A stretch of DNA of 64,000 bases from Burkholderiales bacterium (GCA_025360815.1 JANYBL010000030.1:1-64000); one strand, 5' to 3'. Positions 37,694-46,941 are shown, counted from the first letter of the stretch. The notes: generated by a model from the letters alone, not told the origin. Numbers and translations: made by a program.

Positions 37694-38548
37694 TTACTGA
37701 CCAGAAATCGTGGCCTTTTCGCGCAAGCTTTTCACCAAGGCAGAAACCTGCTCTTGCTGGGCACGCTGGCGAATGTTTTCTTTGACTTCTTCAAATGTTG
37801 GCACTTTCAGATCGCGTACATCGTCCAAGCGAATCACGTGAAAACCGAATGCTGTTTTCACCGGCGTTGGTGTCAAGCCGCCTTTATTGAGTGCTTTCAA
37901 CGCGTTGCCGAATTCTGGGACATAACGGCTCGCTGGGCTCCAATCGAGATCACCACCGTTTTCTTTGGAACCAGTATCTTTCGATTTTTCCTTGGCTAAT
38001 TTTTCAAACGATTCGCCACGACCCAAGTTGGCGATGATGGTTTTGGCTTCATCTTCGGTTTCGACCAAGATGTGGCGCGCTTTGTATTCTTTGTTGCCCA
38101 TCTGCACGGTCGCGGCGTCGTAGTTGGCTTTTAACTGCGCATCGGTCACGGGATTGGATTTGACGAAGTCATCAAAGTAAGCGCGGATCAACACAGCTTG
38201 GCGCGCCATATCCATTTGTGCTGCGACATTGGTATCGCGATCCAAACCTTTTTTGCGGGCAGCTTGCGACAGAATTTCACGGTTAATCAGTTCGTCGCGA
38301 ATCGCGTTGGCGACTTCGGGTGTTGTAGGCTGACCGGAAGCCTCGCGCTCACGATTCATCGCATCTTGGTACGCTTTTGGAATCTGCACACCATTGACCG
38401 ACAAGCCGGAGGCCGCACCAGGCGTTGCTTTTGTGGCTTTAGCTTTTTCAGCTTTGGTTTCTGCGAAGGTGATCGGCGCTGAGACGGCAAAGGCGAGCGC
38501 GGCCGCGGTGGTGATAGAAGCGGTGATGGTGTTCATTTTGAATTGCAT
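37694..38548 (-). CDS. Periplasmic peptidyl-prolyl isomerase, parvulin (PpiC/SurA) type
   Basis: 284 residues with AAGGAAAACTC before ATG 38548. A signal peptide ends near residue 29 (TFAETKA). A SurA_N-like helical part (about 60-150; RDELINREILSQAARKKGLD) precedes the parvulin domain, with KARHILVETEDEAKTII, SKDTGSKENGGDLDW, FGNALKALNKGG and TAFGFHVIRLDDVR. It likely helps fold exported proteins. Its place after bolA is conserved in betaproteobacteria. Confidence 0.92.
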   Translation of the reverse strand: MQFKMNTITASITTAAALAFAVSAPITFAETKAEKAKATKATPGAASGLSVNGVQIPKAYQDAMNREREASGQPTTPEVANAIRDELINREILSQAARKKGLDRDTNVAAQMDMARQAVLIRAYFDDFVKSNPVTDAQLKANYDAATVQMGNKEYKARHILVETEDEAKTIIANLGRGESFEKLAKEKSKDTGSKENGGDLDWSPASRYVPEFGNALKALNKGGLTPTPVKTAFGFHVIRLDDVRDLKVPTFEEVKENIRQRAQQEQVSALVKSLREKATISGQ

Positions 38549-38757
38549 GAGTTTTCCTTAACAAAAAATAAAACAAAGTGTGGTGCAAAGATTTAAAAAC
38601 AAAAATAACGTAAAAATAAAACAAGGATTAAAGCAGAGACTAAAACAGAGATTAAACAAAGACGGTACGACGGTGCTTATTGTGAAACAGTTGATTTCGG
38701 TAAAAATTGGCAGACGAATAGAAGTTAAACGTTAGGTAAAAAACAAAGCATAAAATA

Positions 38758-39072
38758 TTACGCTGCGCGGGCATCAATTTTTAAGGCATGGATTTTGGTT
38801 TTCATTAAATCACCGAGCAGTTCATAAATCATACGGTGACGGGCGAGCAAAGGCTTGCCTGCAAACGCGTTGGACACGATAGTGAGCACAAAGTGCGATT
38901 CAGCGGATTTTTCTGCTGCGGTGTCGATTTCGCCCTCGGCTAATCCTAAACTTGCCGCATGCTGCATCGCACCGGCATGCCCGGCATGCGCCGCGGAATC
39001 ATCGATGACCTCAAGCAGCTCGGGCTGCAACGCTTGCAGGCGAATCTCAATTTGTTGACGAACGGTGGTCAT
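38758..39072 (-). CDS. bolA: BolA family protein
   Basis: 104 residues. The BolA fold is recognised by the N-terminal helix RQQIEIRLQALQPELLEVIDDS, then ESHFVLTIVSNAFAGKPLLARHRMIYELL (shown: SHFVLTIVSNAFAGK). The final helix holds KTKIHALKIDA. The invariant His in IHALKI is present, which in monothiol glutaredoxin partners coordinates a [2Fe-2S] cluster. BolA proteins link iron status, morphology and biofilm. An insert AGHAGAMQHAASLGL lies where many BolA proteins have HAGH. A 208-bp AT-rich spacer separates it from the isomerase. Confidence 0.9.
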   Translation of the reverse strand: MTTVRQQIEIRLQALQPELLEVIDDSAAHAGHAGAMQHAASLGLAEGEIDTAAEKSAESHFVLTIVSNAFAGKPLLARHRMIYELLGDLMKTKIHALKIDARAA

Positions 39073-39133
39073 TGCAGAAAATTGGCAGATTTAATTGGCG
39101 TTGGGATGGCGTTCGGTTGGCACGCAGTTTTCA

Positions 39134-39436
39134 TTAAGCCGGAAATACTTTTTTAAACGGCTTCACCGTTACTTTGGCATACACATTGCCTAAGGCATAA
39201 GGGTCTTCGGAAGCCCAGGCAACTGCGGCGTCGAGCGAGGCGAATTCTGCCACGATTAACGATCCCGTGAATCCAGCAGGTCCTGGGTCGAGCGAATCAA
39301 TCGCCGGATGCGGTCCGGCCAATACAACACGGCCCTCTGCCTGCAATGCCTCGAGGCGTTTCAGATGCGCTGGACGGTTGGCCATTCGGCGTTCCAAGGC
39401 CCCGGGAAGCTCTTCACAAATAATCGCGTACAGCAT
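39134..39436 (-). CDS. yciI: YciI family protein
   Basis: 100 residues. Typical YciI blocks: MLYAIICEELPGALERRMANRPAHLKRLEAL (shown: MLYAIICEELPGALERR), GRVVLAGPHPAIDS, GSLIVAEFASLDAAVAWASEDPY and VYAKVTVKPFKKV. The fold is ferredoxin-like, related to muconolactone isomerase; the conserved His-Asp pair suggests catalysis, but the substrate is unknown. Its start overlaps the yciB stop by one base. The yciB-yciI-bolA order is conserved. Confidence 0.92.
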   Translation of the reverse strand: MLYAIICEELPGALERRMANRPAHLKRLEALQAEGRVVLAGPHPAIDSLDPGPAGFTGSLIVAEFASLDAAVAWASEDPYALGNVYAKVTVKPFKKVFPA

Positions 39437-40053
39437 TAGGATTCTTTCGATTGGATATTGGTCACGCTGTCTGCGGGAATGGCAGCGGTGGCGACGGCCG
39501 GCGCGAGTGTTGGTTGATCACCTTCGTCTTTAGGCATGTAGGGAAACAGCCAAAACATTTGCCCGACAATAAAAATTGCCAGTAACGCCAAGCTGCCGAA
39601 TGTATGAAAATATGCCCAATTATCGGTAGATTGGTAGTAGGCAAAATAGAGGTTTAGCGCAGAAATAAATAATAGAAATGAAATCCATGCGATCGACAGC
39701 TTTTTCCAGACAGCATCCGGCGCTTGAATTTGATCGTTAAACATGACCGCGACGGGGTTTTTCTTAAAAACAAACTGGGTGACAGCGATTGCAATTGCGC
39801 CGATTGAGAAGAGTATGGTCGGCTTAACTTTTATAAACATTTCGTTTTTAAAAATAATGGCCGCTCCGCCCGCAATCAAAATAGTGCCCAAACTAATCCA
39901 CATCATCGTCTGCACTTTTTTACCGGCCCATTTTAAGTAACTTACCTGGAAAATGGTTGCGGCAATCGCGACGCCGGTGGCTACATAGATACCGAATACC
40001 TTATAGGCCACAAAAAACAAAACGATCGGGAAAATATCAAACAAAAGTTTCAT
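39436..40053 (-). CDS. yciB: Inner membrane-spanning protein YciB (septation protein A)
   Basis: 205 residues with five membrane segments. The start MKLLFDIFPIVLFFVAYKVF is the family signature, followed by GIYVATGVAIAATIFQVSY, WISLGTILIAGGAAIIFKNE and AWISFLLFISALNLYFAY. YciB supports cell envelope integrity and septation. The last 30 residues, after QMFWLFPYMPKDE, are an extra soluble tail. It is the first gene of the minus-strand run. Confidence 0.95.
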   Translation of the reverse strand: MKLLFDIFPIVLFFVAYKVFGIYVATGVAIAATIFQVSYLKWAGKKVQTMMWISLGTILIAGGAAIIFKNEMFIKVKPTILFSIGAIAIAVTQFVFKKNPVAVMFNDQIQAPDAVWKKLSIAWISFLLFISALNLYFAYYQSTDNWAYFHTFGSLALLAIFIVGQMFWLFPYMPKDEGDQPTLAPAVATAAIPADSVTNIQSKES

Positions 40054-40086
40054 GAAATAGCAAAAAATCTAAGCAAGGACATAATG

Positions 40087-40110
40087 ATGCGCGTTGAAAT
40101 GCGCGTTGAA
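40087..40110. repeat. Perfect 12-bp tandem duplication upstream of yciB
   Basis: ATGCGCGTTGAA occurs twice in a row at 40087-40098 and 40099-40110, 34 bp upstream of the yciB start. It may lie in the yciB leader. Confidence 0.8.
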
Positions 40111-40180
40111 AATCAGTAACTTAACATTATCGCATTTTTCAACCACCATCGCTAACGCCGTCATTTGTCCCATCCGGCGT

Positions 40181-41059
40181 TTAATGCAGCCGAGTCCATT
40201 TGGCGTGCTCAGCCTCAATCAAAGCGCGGGTTTCAAGCGGAAAGCCCGGCTGCGAGGCAACCGCGTAAGCTTCCTCGTAAAAGCCGGCGCGCTCATCCGG
40301 CAAATACTGATTGAGTCTATCGAAGGCGAATCGCATGAGAGCAGCATCACCAGTGCGAATCGCAGTAATCGCAAAATTGAGGTTCAGCAGCCGCCAGGGG
40401 CGTTCCGGGTTGGAGCGCTCCAAATCGGCTTCCAAAGTGGGAGCCAAATGCGCAATAAAGCCCTGCATCATCGCGTAGGCTGCGGCGGTTTCTTGCTTGC
40501 TGGTGGCGTCGTTTGAGCGAGCCGCGAGCGCATTCACAATCGGCTCGGGCGTGGAAATTGGTAAACCGTGGCGCATCGCCCATAAACCCACGCCCAGCAT
40601 GACGGCGGACAGAACGGGACAGTAACTAGATAACTCAAACCGATCCAGCCATGGTTCAAGCTCGGTCGCAGCCCGTAGTGCCTCGTCAGCCGCATCGTCG
40701 GCGTCTGCGAGCGGCAAGCCAGCATCGGCGCCGTATTGCGCATCAAGTTGGTCGGCGACAGCCAAAAAATCGGCAATCGCGGCAATCAAAACAACCGGAT
40801 CGCTCGCGCCCAACATCGCTGTGTTCGATTCGGCCAGCTGGTGCGTTAGTTGGGCAGAAGCGTGCTGATGAGAAACATCAGATGAAGAATTTACGCCCGA
40901 ATTTCCACCCACCCCGCCCCCAAACCGCTGCCGGTACGCGCCGTTAACCGCCGCGGCTAACGGCAAAAATCGCTGACCTAGCGTCGCGGATTCCGGCTCG
41001 TTCACGAGGCTGGCGTCTTTAAGTGCCAGCCGGATGGGGATCGATTTCGTATTTGTCAT
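40181..41059 (-). CDS. Hypothetical protein divergent from the PHP gene
   Basis: 292 residues from ATG 41059 (MTNTKSIPIRLALKD). The open frame runs on to 41281, but this would overlap the divergent PHP gene and is rejected. A polar linker with GGGVGGNSGVNSSSD (about 45-75) separates the N-terminus from an Ala-rich, mainly helical domain: VVLIAAIADFLAVADQL, MLGVGLWAMRHGLP, ETAAAYAMMQGFIAHLAPTL and LLNLNFAITAIRTGD. No membrane anchor or catalytic motif is clear. I do not recognise the family. Confidence 0.65.
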   Translation of the reverse strand: MTNTKSIPIRLALKDASLVNEPESATLGQRFLPLAAAVNGAYRQRFGGGVGGNSGVNSSSDVSHQHASAQLTHQLAESNTAMLGASDPVVLIAAIADFLAVADQLDAQYGADAGLPLADADDAADEALRAATELEPWLDRFELSSYCPVLSAVMLGVGLWAMRHGLPISTPEPIVNALAARSNDATSKQETAAAYAMMQGFIAHLAPTLEADLERSNPERPWRLLNLNFAITAIRTGDAALMRFAFDRLNQYLPDERAGFYEEAYAVASQPGFPLETRALIEAEHAKWTRLH

Positions 41060-41171
41060 GGGTCTTGTCGAATTAGGTGAAGGAAGGCGAAGAGTTGAGT
41101 TTGTTATGATGCTCGATTGCATCGATAAGTTTGATTGATAAAGCAAATAAAAGAAAATAGAAGACAATAAA

Positions 41172-42023
41172 GTGAATAATTTTGATCTCCACAACCATAC
41201 CGTCGCTTCCGACGGCCTGCTCAGTTCGCATGAACTGATCGCATTAGCCGCGAAAAATGGTTGTGACGCAGTGGCGCTCACCGATCATGACACGACCGAT
41301 GGCGTGGCAACTGCTCGGAAAGCCGCGTCGGGCCTAGGCCTTCGCTTTATTGCCGGGGTCGAGGTTTCGGTTTCGTGGGAACCCAATATCGACGCGAAGT
41401 CTACAACACTCCATATCGTGGGGCTAGGCATTGACGAACAAAACTCGGTTTTGTCGGCCGGTCTTCACAGCATTCGTGAAGGCCGCCTCAAGCGCGCCAA
41501 ACTGATTGGTGATGATTTTGCGCGGATCGGGATGCCCGGCATGTTCGATGCGGCCTACGAATTTGCTGAAAATAAAACCATGATTGGTCGCACCCATTTT
41601 GCTCGCGCACTCGTGGCACGCGGTGTGGTGAGCGAGGTTGGTAAAGCGTTTAACCGGTATCTGAGCCCGGGGCGCCCGGGCTATGTGTCGCACCGCTGGG
41701 CGACGTTAGCGGATGCAATCAGCTGGATCAAAGCGGCTGGCGGCGTGGCTGTGCTGGCGCATCCGGGGCGCTATAAATTGCAAAAGGTTGAAATGACGCA
41801 GTTGCTCGGCGAGTTTAAGCAGTTGGGCGGGCAAAGCATTGAAGTCATGACCGGCAGCCATTCGCCGCCGCAGTTTAAGGAATATGCAGGTCGCGCGCGT
41901 GAGTTCGGCTTTTTGGCCTCCCGCGGAGCAGATTTTCACGGCCACGGTGAAAGCCATTACGAGCCGGGACACGTGCCGTTGCTGCCGGAAGATTTAACGC
42001 CGGTTTGGACTGCGTTGCCGTAA
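41172..42023 (+). CDS. PHP-domain phosphoesterase, RNase AM/YciV-like
   Basis: 283 residues from a GTG start. PHP metal-binding motifs: DLHNHTVASDG at the start, AVALTDHDTTDG, a conserved Glu in FIAGVEVSVSW, IGRTHFARALV, VLAHPGRY and the final RGADFHGHGESH. E. coli YciV (RNase AM) removes 5' phosphates or nucleotides from short RNAs and matures the 5' ends of rRNA. The mid-part GYVSHRWATLADAISWIKAAGG is typical. It sits upstream of a YciO-like gene, a neighbourhood also seen in E. coli. Confidence 0.9.
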   Translation: MNNFDLHNHTVASDGLLSSHELIALAAKNGCDAVALTDHDTTDGVATARKAASGLGLRFIAGVEVSVSWEPNIDAKSTTLHIVGLGIDEQNSVLSAGLHSIREGRLKRAKLIGDDFARIGMPGMFDAAYEFAENKTMIGRTHFARALVARGVVSEVGKAFNRYLSPGRPGYVSHRWATLADAISWIKAAGGVAVLAHPGRYKLQKVEMTQLLGEFKQLGGQSIEVMTGSHSPPQFKEYAGRAREFGFLASRGADFHGHGESHYEPGHVPLLPEDLTPVWTALP

Positions 42024-42058
42024 AGCGCGGCAAACTGACCAAAACGTGAGCTAATTTT

Positions 42059-42694
42059 ATGAGTCAATTCTTTACGCTTCACCCGACCCATCCCGAAACT
42101 CGTCTGATCAAGCGGGCGGTAGACATCGTGCGCGCTGGCGGCGTGATCGCCTACCCCACCGATTCCTGCTATGCGCTGGGTTGCCATATTGGCGACAAGA
42201 CCGCAATGGAGCGGATCCGGCGCATTCGCGATGTTGATGAGCGCCATCATTTCACGCTGGTGTGCCGGGACTTATCCGAGATCGGCACGTTTGCGAAGGT
42301 AAACAATGCGCAATATCGGTTACTCAAAGCGCATACACCGGGCAGCTACACCTTCATTTTACAAGCGACCCGTGAGCTACCGCGCCGCTTGGCACACCCG
42401 AAGCGCGCCACCATTGGCGTGCGCGTACCGGAACACACTGCAACACGGGCGCTGTTGACCGAGCTAAACGAGCCGTTGCTGTCGTCCACACTCATGTTGC
42501 CCGGTGATGATGATCCCCTTAACGATGCCGAGGAAATTCGCAAACGGCTCAACCACCAGCTTGATTTGATTCTCGACGGCGGTGCCTGCGGCATTGAGCC
42601 CACAACCGTTATTGATTTATCGGAAGAACAACCCATCTTAGTCAGACGGGGCAAGGGCGAGGTTGCTTCGTTTGGTTTTGACGAAAGCCAATAG
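42059..42694 (+). CDS. YciO/TsaC-family protein (Sua5-YciO-YrdC domain)
   Basis: 211 residues, one YrdC domain. GGVIAYPTDSCYALGCHIGD and TPGSYTFILQATRELPRR are the nucleotide/threonylcarbamate pocket blocks; VGVRVPEHT is seen here as IGVRVPEHTATRAL. PLLSSTLMLPGDDDP and IEPTTVIDLSEEQPILVRRGKGE complete the domain. The N-terminal KTAMERIRRIRDVDERHHF differs from the KxR motif of true TsaC, so I call it YciO-like. A role in t6A synthesis is possible but not shown. Confidence 0.88.
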   Translation: MSQFFTLHPTHPETRLIKRAVDIVRAGGVIAYPTDSCYALGCHIGDKTAMERIRRIRDVDERHHFTLVCRDLSEIGTFAKVNNAQYRLLKAHTPGSYTFILQATRELPRRLAHPKRATIGVRVPEHTATRALLTELNEPLLSSTLMLPGDDDPLNDAEEIRKRLNHQLDLILDGGACGIEPTTVIDLSEEQPILVRRGKGEVASFGFDESQ

Positions 42695-42766
42695 CCACAA
42701 CTGGCCACTTCTTGCTACTTTTAAACGCAACAAAAGCAACAAAAAACGAAAAAAGACAGAAAAAAC

Positions 42767-43432
42767 ATGGAATTCGCCTCAATCATTCAAAAAATTGCGA
42801 TCTACGCTATTCCGCTGATTTTTGCTATTACGCTGCATGAAGCCGCCCATGCCTTTGCGGCACGCTACTTCGGCGACAGCACCGCCTACATGATGGGCCG
42901 CATGACCTTGAACCCGATCAAGCATATTGACCCGGTGTGGACGATTGCCGTCCCGCTCCTTCTCGTATTGACGTCAAGCCCGTTTATTTTCGGTTCGGCC
43001 AAGCCGGTTCCCGTTAATTTTGGCGCACTTAGAAATCCTAAACGCGATTCAATTTGGGTGGCATTGGCCGGCCCTGCGGCAAACCTTGCGATGATGATTA
43101 CTTGGGCGGTTATCGGAAAAATTGCGATCATGTCTGGTGCCCGTCCAGACGCTGCCGGCCCACTCGAATACATCGCCATCGTGGCAGGCGCGGGCATTTT
43201 TGTGAATGCGCTTCTCATGGTTTTTAATATGTTCCCCATATTACCGCTTGACGGCGGTCGAGTAGTGGCGGGGCTATTACCAAATAAACTGGCCTATTCT
43301 TATTCACGCTTAGAGCCATACGGCATGTTTATTTTAATTGCCTTGATGCTGTCGGGCGTTTTTAACAGTTTCCTTGCTCCGCTAGTAGACATCAGCATGA
43401 AAGCGGTATATTCTCTGATCGGTATTTTCTGA
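42767..43432 (+). CDS. Site-2 protease family membrane metalloprotease (M50)
   Basis: 221 residues with about five or six membrane helices. The zinc motif HEAAH lies in FAITLHEAAHAFAARYFGD (about 24-28) and the third ligand in NMFPILPLDGGRV. AKPVPVNFGALRNPKRDSIW is typical of the short bacterial M50B branch. Such enzymes cut membrane-spanning substrates, but this short type has no PDZ domain. It follows the YciO-like gene by 72 bp. An A-rich spacer with CAACAAAA-like repeats precedes it. Confidence 0.9.
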   Translation: MEFASIIQKIAIYAIPLIFAITLHEAAHAFAARYFGDSTAYMMGRMTLNPIKHIDPVWTIAVPLLLVLTSSPFIFGSAKPVPVNFGALRNPKRDSIWVALAGPAANLAMMITWAVIGKIAIMSGARPDAAGPLEYIAIVAGAGIFVNALLMVFNMFPILPLDGGRVVAGLLPNKLAYSYSRLEPYGMFILIALMLSGVFNSFLAPLVDISMKAVYSLIGIF

Positions 43433-43746
43433 AAGCGCTTAAATTTAACTATCCGCCTCCCGGCGACGTGTAGAAGGCGCAAGGAATCAAACCTAATTTT
43501 TGTCGCGCGTTTTTGTGACCCCAATGCTGCATTTAGGTTGCCATTTTCCGCACAACCCGATGCACAAATAGGTTTGTAGAATCACAAAAGTAAATTGCAA
43601 ACTGCAAAATCAAACGCAAACTATTGAACGATTGTTGCTGAATTTAAAATTGTACTAACCATCCCGCCGCGCAATTGATGGAAATTTAAGCGCGTGCCAT
43701 TCATCAATTCCATGCGCTACTGTGCATAAGGGTTTGACCCCTCACT
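43433..43746 (+). other. Gene-less leader upstream of trpS
   Basis: In these 314 bp I see no gene or tRNA. AATTGATG (43673-43680) and CATCAATT (43702-43709) form an 8-bp inverted repeat with a 21-nt loop, about 40 bp before the trpS start. It could be a leader hairpin. There is no short Trp-rich reading frame and no clear T-box, so trp-type attenuation is not supported. Confidence 0.4.
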
Positions 43747-44955
43747 ATGTTTGCTGATCGCGTTTTATCTGGCATGCGTCCAACTGGGCGCTTGCACATC
43801 GGCCATTATCATGGCGCACTCAAAAACTGGGCAAAGTTGCAGCATGAGCACCCGTGCTACTTCTTCGTCGCTGATTGGCACGCGCTGACCACACATTACG
43901 AGAGCCCAGAGGTCATTGAGCAATATACCTATGACACCGTGATTGATTGGATTGCGGGCGGGCTTGATCCGTCCCAATGCACCATGTTTGTACAGTCGAA
44001 AGTGCCGCAACATGCGGAACTGACGTTGTTACTATCCTTTTTTACACCAATTTCGTGGTTGGAGCGGGTTCCGACCTACAAAGACCAAGTTGAAAAGCAG
44101 GCGCAGTTTGGCCGCGATTTAACCACTTATGGTTTTCTAGGCTACCCGCTTATGCAGGCCGCCGATATTTTGATCTACCGTGCCAACCAGGTGCCGGTGG
44201 GTGAAGACCAGGTCTCTCATATCGAGCTGACCCGCGAAATCGCACGGCGCTTCAATCATCTCTTTGGCCGCGAAAAAGGCTTCGAAGAAAAAGCCGAAGC
44301 GGCAATCAAAAAACTCGGCTCGAAAAAAGCCAAGCGCTATAACGAATTGCGCACCAACTACCAACAAGACGGCGATGCCGAAGCACTAGAGGCTGCGCGC
44401 GACTTGTTGGGTGATGTGCAAAATTTATCGATGGGCGACAAAGAGCGATTGTTCGGCTACCTCGAAGGTGGCGGAAAAGTGATATTGCCAGAGCCGCAGG
44501 CGCTGCTCACCGCCACCTCCCGTCTGGTCGGTACTGATGGCGAAAAAATGTCGAAAAGCTACGGCAACACGATTGATATCCGTGAATCCGAAGAAGGTGT
44601 CACCAAAAAAATCCGCACCATGCCAACCGACCCCGCCCGCGTGCGCCGCACAGATCCAGGCGATCCGGAAAAATGCCCGGTCTGGACGTTCCACCAGGTC
44701 TACTCAGACCAGCCCACCCGCGATTGGGTCGTGCAAGGTTGCAAGAGTGCAGGCATCGGTTGCCTTGAATGCAAGCAGCCAGTGATTGACGCCATCATCA
44801 AAGAATTAATGCCAATGCGTGAACGCGCGGCGCCGTTTGAAGAAGATCCAACACTGGTAAAAAACATCATCGCCGACGGTTGCGAAAAGGCGCGTGATAC
44901 CGCTGAAGAGACGATGCGCGATGTGCGTGATGCGATGGGATTGAATTACCGATGA
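43747..44955 (+). CDS. trpS: Tryptophanyl-tRNA synthetase
   Basis: 402 residues. It charges tRNA(Trp). Class I signatures are GRLHIGHYHG (HIGH) and GEKMSKSYGN (KMSKS). Compared with the 334-residue E. coli enzyme, there is an insert of about 60 charged residues before the KMSKS loop (FEEKAEAAIKKLGSKKAKRY ... GDKERLFGYLEGGG). This is the longer TrpRS form found in betaproteobacteria. The stop overlaps the next gene by 4 bp. Confidence 0.97.
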   Translation: MFADRVLSGMRPTGRLHIGHYHGALKNWAKLQHEHPCYFFVADWHALTTHYESPEVIEQYTYDTVIDWIAGGLDPSQCTMFVQSKVPQHAELTLLLSFFTPISWLERVPTYKDQVEKQAQFGRDLTTYGFLGYPLMQAADILIYRANQVPVGEDQVSHIELTREIARRFNHLFGREKGFEEKAEAAIKKLGSKKAKRYNELRTNYQQDGDAEALEAARDLLGDVQNLSMGDKERLFGYLEGGGKVILPEPQALLTATSRLVGTDGEKMSKSYGNTIDIRESEEGVTKKIRTMPTDPARVRRTDPGDPEKCPVWTFHQVYSDQPTRDWVVQGCKSAGIGCLECKQPVIDAIIKELMPMRERAAPFEEDPTLVKNIIADGCEKARDTAEETMRDVRDAMGLNYR

Positions 44956-45938
44956 AGGTTGGGTTTATTGGTTTAAGCTTGATCGTGCTGCTGTTAAGCC
45001 GGAATGCAGTTTGGGCATTGAGTCCACCTGCATCCAACCCGCCATCCCGGCCCCTTCTCCAGACAACGGCGGCGCTTGCTGCTGGAAAAACCCAATTCAA
45101 TTTCGTCGATGAACAAGGCGACCCAACACGTCCCGTCACTGTTTGGATGTTTGTCCCAGAGGCCTGTTCTGGCGTAAATAGTACATGCCCCCTGCAAGTT
45201 GTGATGCACGGCGTGCAGCGCAACGGCGAAACCTATCTTGATAGCTGGGTGGAATTTGCGAAGGATAAAAAATTTATTGTCATCGCACCCGAATTCAGCC
45301 GTCAATATTTTCCGCGTGATGACGATTACAGTTTGGGGCGCTCGACCACTGAGCCGGATGCCAAAAAATGGGCATTCGCGGTGCCCGATCATTTGTTTGA
45401 CGAATTGAAATTGCGTTACGGCCTATCGGCAGCGAGTTATCGGTTGTTCGGCCACTCCGCAGGCGGGCAATTTGTGCATCGCTTGCAACTTTTCTTTCCC
45501 GAACACCGCGCCAGTCCTGTCATTGCAGCCAATCCGGGTTGGTACACCGAGTTTGAATGGGGCATGGCTGATGCAGTCAACACCAAGTTTAAATTTCCTT
45601 ACAACACGATTGGTTCACGCGTTGACGAAGCCCGCGCCAAAACCGCGCTTCGCCGCCCATTCGTGCTGATGTTGGGCGACAGAGACACAGACGCAAACGA
45701 TACCAGCTTGAACAAAAGTGCTGGCGCGAATTCCCAGGGCTTGTTTCGTTTTGCGAGAGGACAACATTTTTTAACGAATGCCAAAGCCGCTGCCCAAAAG
45801 TTAGGGGTGATGTGGAATTGGCAATCGATCACGGTAGCCGGTGTGGCGCATGATCAGGCCGCAATGGCGAAGGCTGCGATTGCGTTTATGTATCCGTCAA
45901 CTCCGCCCACATCGGACAAGAAATTGGAAAAACAATGA
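44952..45938 (+). CDS. Secreted alpha/beta-hydrolase (esterase-like)
   Basis: 328 residues with a signal peptide (MKVGFIGLSLIVLLLSRNAVWA). The nucleophile elbow is GHSAGG with S169, the likely acid is in MLGDRDTDAND (about D254), and the likely base His is in GVAHDQAAM. PLQVVMHGVQRNGETYLDSW gives the oxyanion-hole region; C72 and C79 may form a disulfide. Its start and stop both overlap neighbours by 4 bp (trpS, scpA). An exported hydrolase thus sits inside a housekeeping operon. Substrate unknown. Confidence 0.85.
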   Translation: MKVGFIGLSLIVLLLSRNAVWALSPPASNPPSRPLLQTTAALAAGKTQFNFVDEQGDPTRPVTVWMFVPEACSGVNSTCPLQVVMHGVQRNGETYLDSWVEFAKDKKFIVIAPEFSRQYFPRDDDYSLGRSTTEPDAKKWAFAVPDHLFDELKLRYGLSAASYRLFGHSAGGQFVHRLQLFFPEHRASPVIAANPGWYTEFEWGMADAVNTKFKFPYNTIGSRVDEARAKTALRRPFVLMLGDRDTDANDTSLNKSAGANSQGLFRFARGQHFLTNAKAAAQKLGVMWNWQSITVAGVAHDQAAMAKAAIAFMYPSTPPTSDKKLEKQ

Positions 45939-46807
45939 CGGTTGAATTAGTCGTAAACAACAGCTCGGCGGCCACCAGCAACACCGTCGCGGCTCAAGGA
46001 TCACTTGATATGTCATTGCCCATCGCCCGCATCAAAGGCGAGGTGATGACTGAAATGCCAGCCGATTTATTTATTCCACCAGATGCCCTGTCGATTATTT
46101 TGGAGCAATTTGAAGGACCACTTGATTTATTGTTGTACCTGATTCGTCGCCATTCGCTGGATATTTTAGACATCCCGATGGCGAGCCTGACGCGCCAATA
46201 TATGAGCTACATCGAAGCGATGCGCGATACGCAACTGGAGTTGGCAGGCGACTATTTGCTCATGGCTGCGATGTTGATTGAGATTAAAACCCGCATGCTG
46301 TTGCCGCGTCCGCCGAAAGAAGCCGACCAAGAAGCCGAAGATCCGCGGGCCGAGCTGGTACGGCGTTTGTTGGAATATGAACAAATGAAGGCTGCGGCAC
46401 AGGCGATCGAGAATTTGCCACGCATCCACCGTGATTTTTCAGTTGTCGATGTGCTGGTGGAAACCAGTTTAGTGAAGCGCGTGCCGACGGTTTTAATGGC
46501 CGATTTAACCGAGGCGTGGCGCGTCATTTTGAACCGCGCAAAAGCGACGCAAAAGCATCGGATTGGCCGCGAAGAATTATCAGTACGCGCACAAATGAGC
46601 CGTATTATGCGGAGTCTCGCGGGCAAAGGTTTTATGCCGTTCGAAGAATTATTTACACCGGAAGAAGGTGTTGCAATGGTGGTGGTCACGTTTTTAGCCG
46701 TACTTGAAATGGCCCGTGAATCGTTGCTCGACATCACCCAAACTGCGCCGTTTGAGCCGATCTACGTGAAGCTGCGCGACGCTGAAATGCCGGCTTTGGT
46801 TTCTTGA
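45935..46807 (+). CDS. scpA: Segregation and condensation protein A
   Basis: 290 residues. ScpA is the kleisin that bridges SMC heads and binds ScpB. The core is clear: FEGPLDLLLYLIRRHSLDILDIPMASLTRQYM (shown: FEGPLDLLLYLIRRHSLDI), LAGDYLLMAAMLIEIKTRMLLP and a C-terminal winged helix with VAMVVVTFLAVLEMARE. An N-terminal extension of about 35 residues precedes the usual start. A gap of 131-134 bp separates it from scpB. Confidence 0.94.
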   Translation: MTVELVVNNSSAATSNTVAAQGSLDMSLPIARIKGEVMTEMPADLFIPPDALSIILEQFEGPLDLLLYLIRRHSLDILDIPMASLTRQYMSYIEAMRDTQLELAGDYLLMAAMLIEIKTRMLLPRPPKEADQEAEDPRAELVRRLLEYEQMKAAAQAIENLPRIHRDFSVVDVLVETSLVKRVPTVLMADLTEAWRVILNRAKATQKHRIGREELSVRAQMSRIMRSLAGKGFMPFEELFTPEEGVAMVVVTFLAVLEMARESLLDITQTAPFEPIYVKLRDAEMPALVS

Positions 46808-46909
46808 AAATTTGAACAATCCGCAATGTTGCTCAGGTCGATTTCTACGCGGTGCAATTCAGTTGCGTATCAACATAATCTCCACCTGAAATTGAAATGC
46901 CTGACAAAG

Positions 46910-46933
46910 GCCGAAAATGCATCGGCTGTTTTT
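46910..46933 (+). terminator. Terminator-like hairpin between scpA and scpB
   Basis: GCCGA (46910-46914), a 7-nt loop and TCGGC (46922-46926) are followed by TGTTTTT. The stem has only 5 bp, so it may attenuate rather than stop transcription. It lies 9 bp before the scpB start. Confidence 0.35.
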
Positions 46934-46941
46934 AATAAGTG

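Noticed and set aside
43433-43746. trp-type leader or T-box upstream of trpS
   Set aside because: There is no short Trp-rich frame, no T-box sequence and no terminator/antiterminator pair; only one 8-bp inverted repeat is seen.
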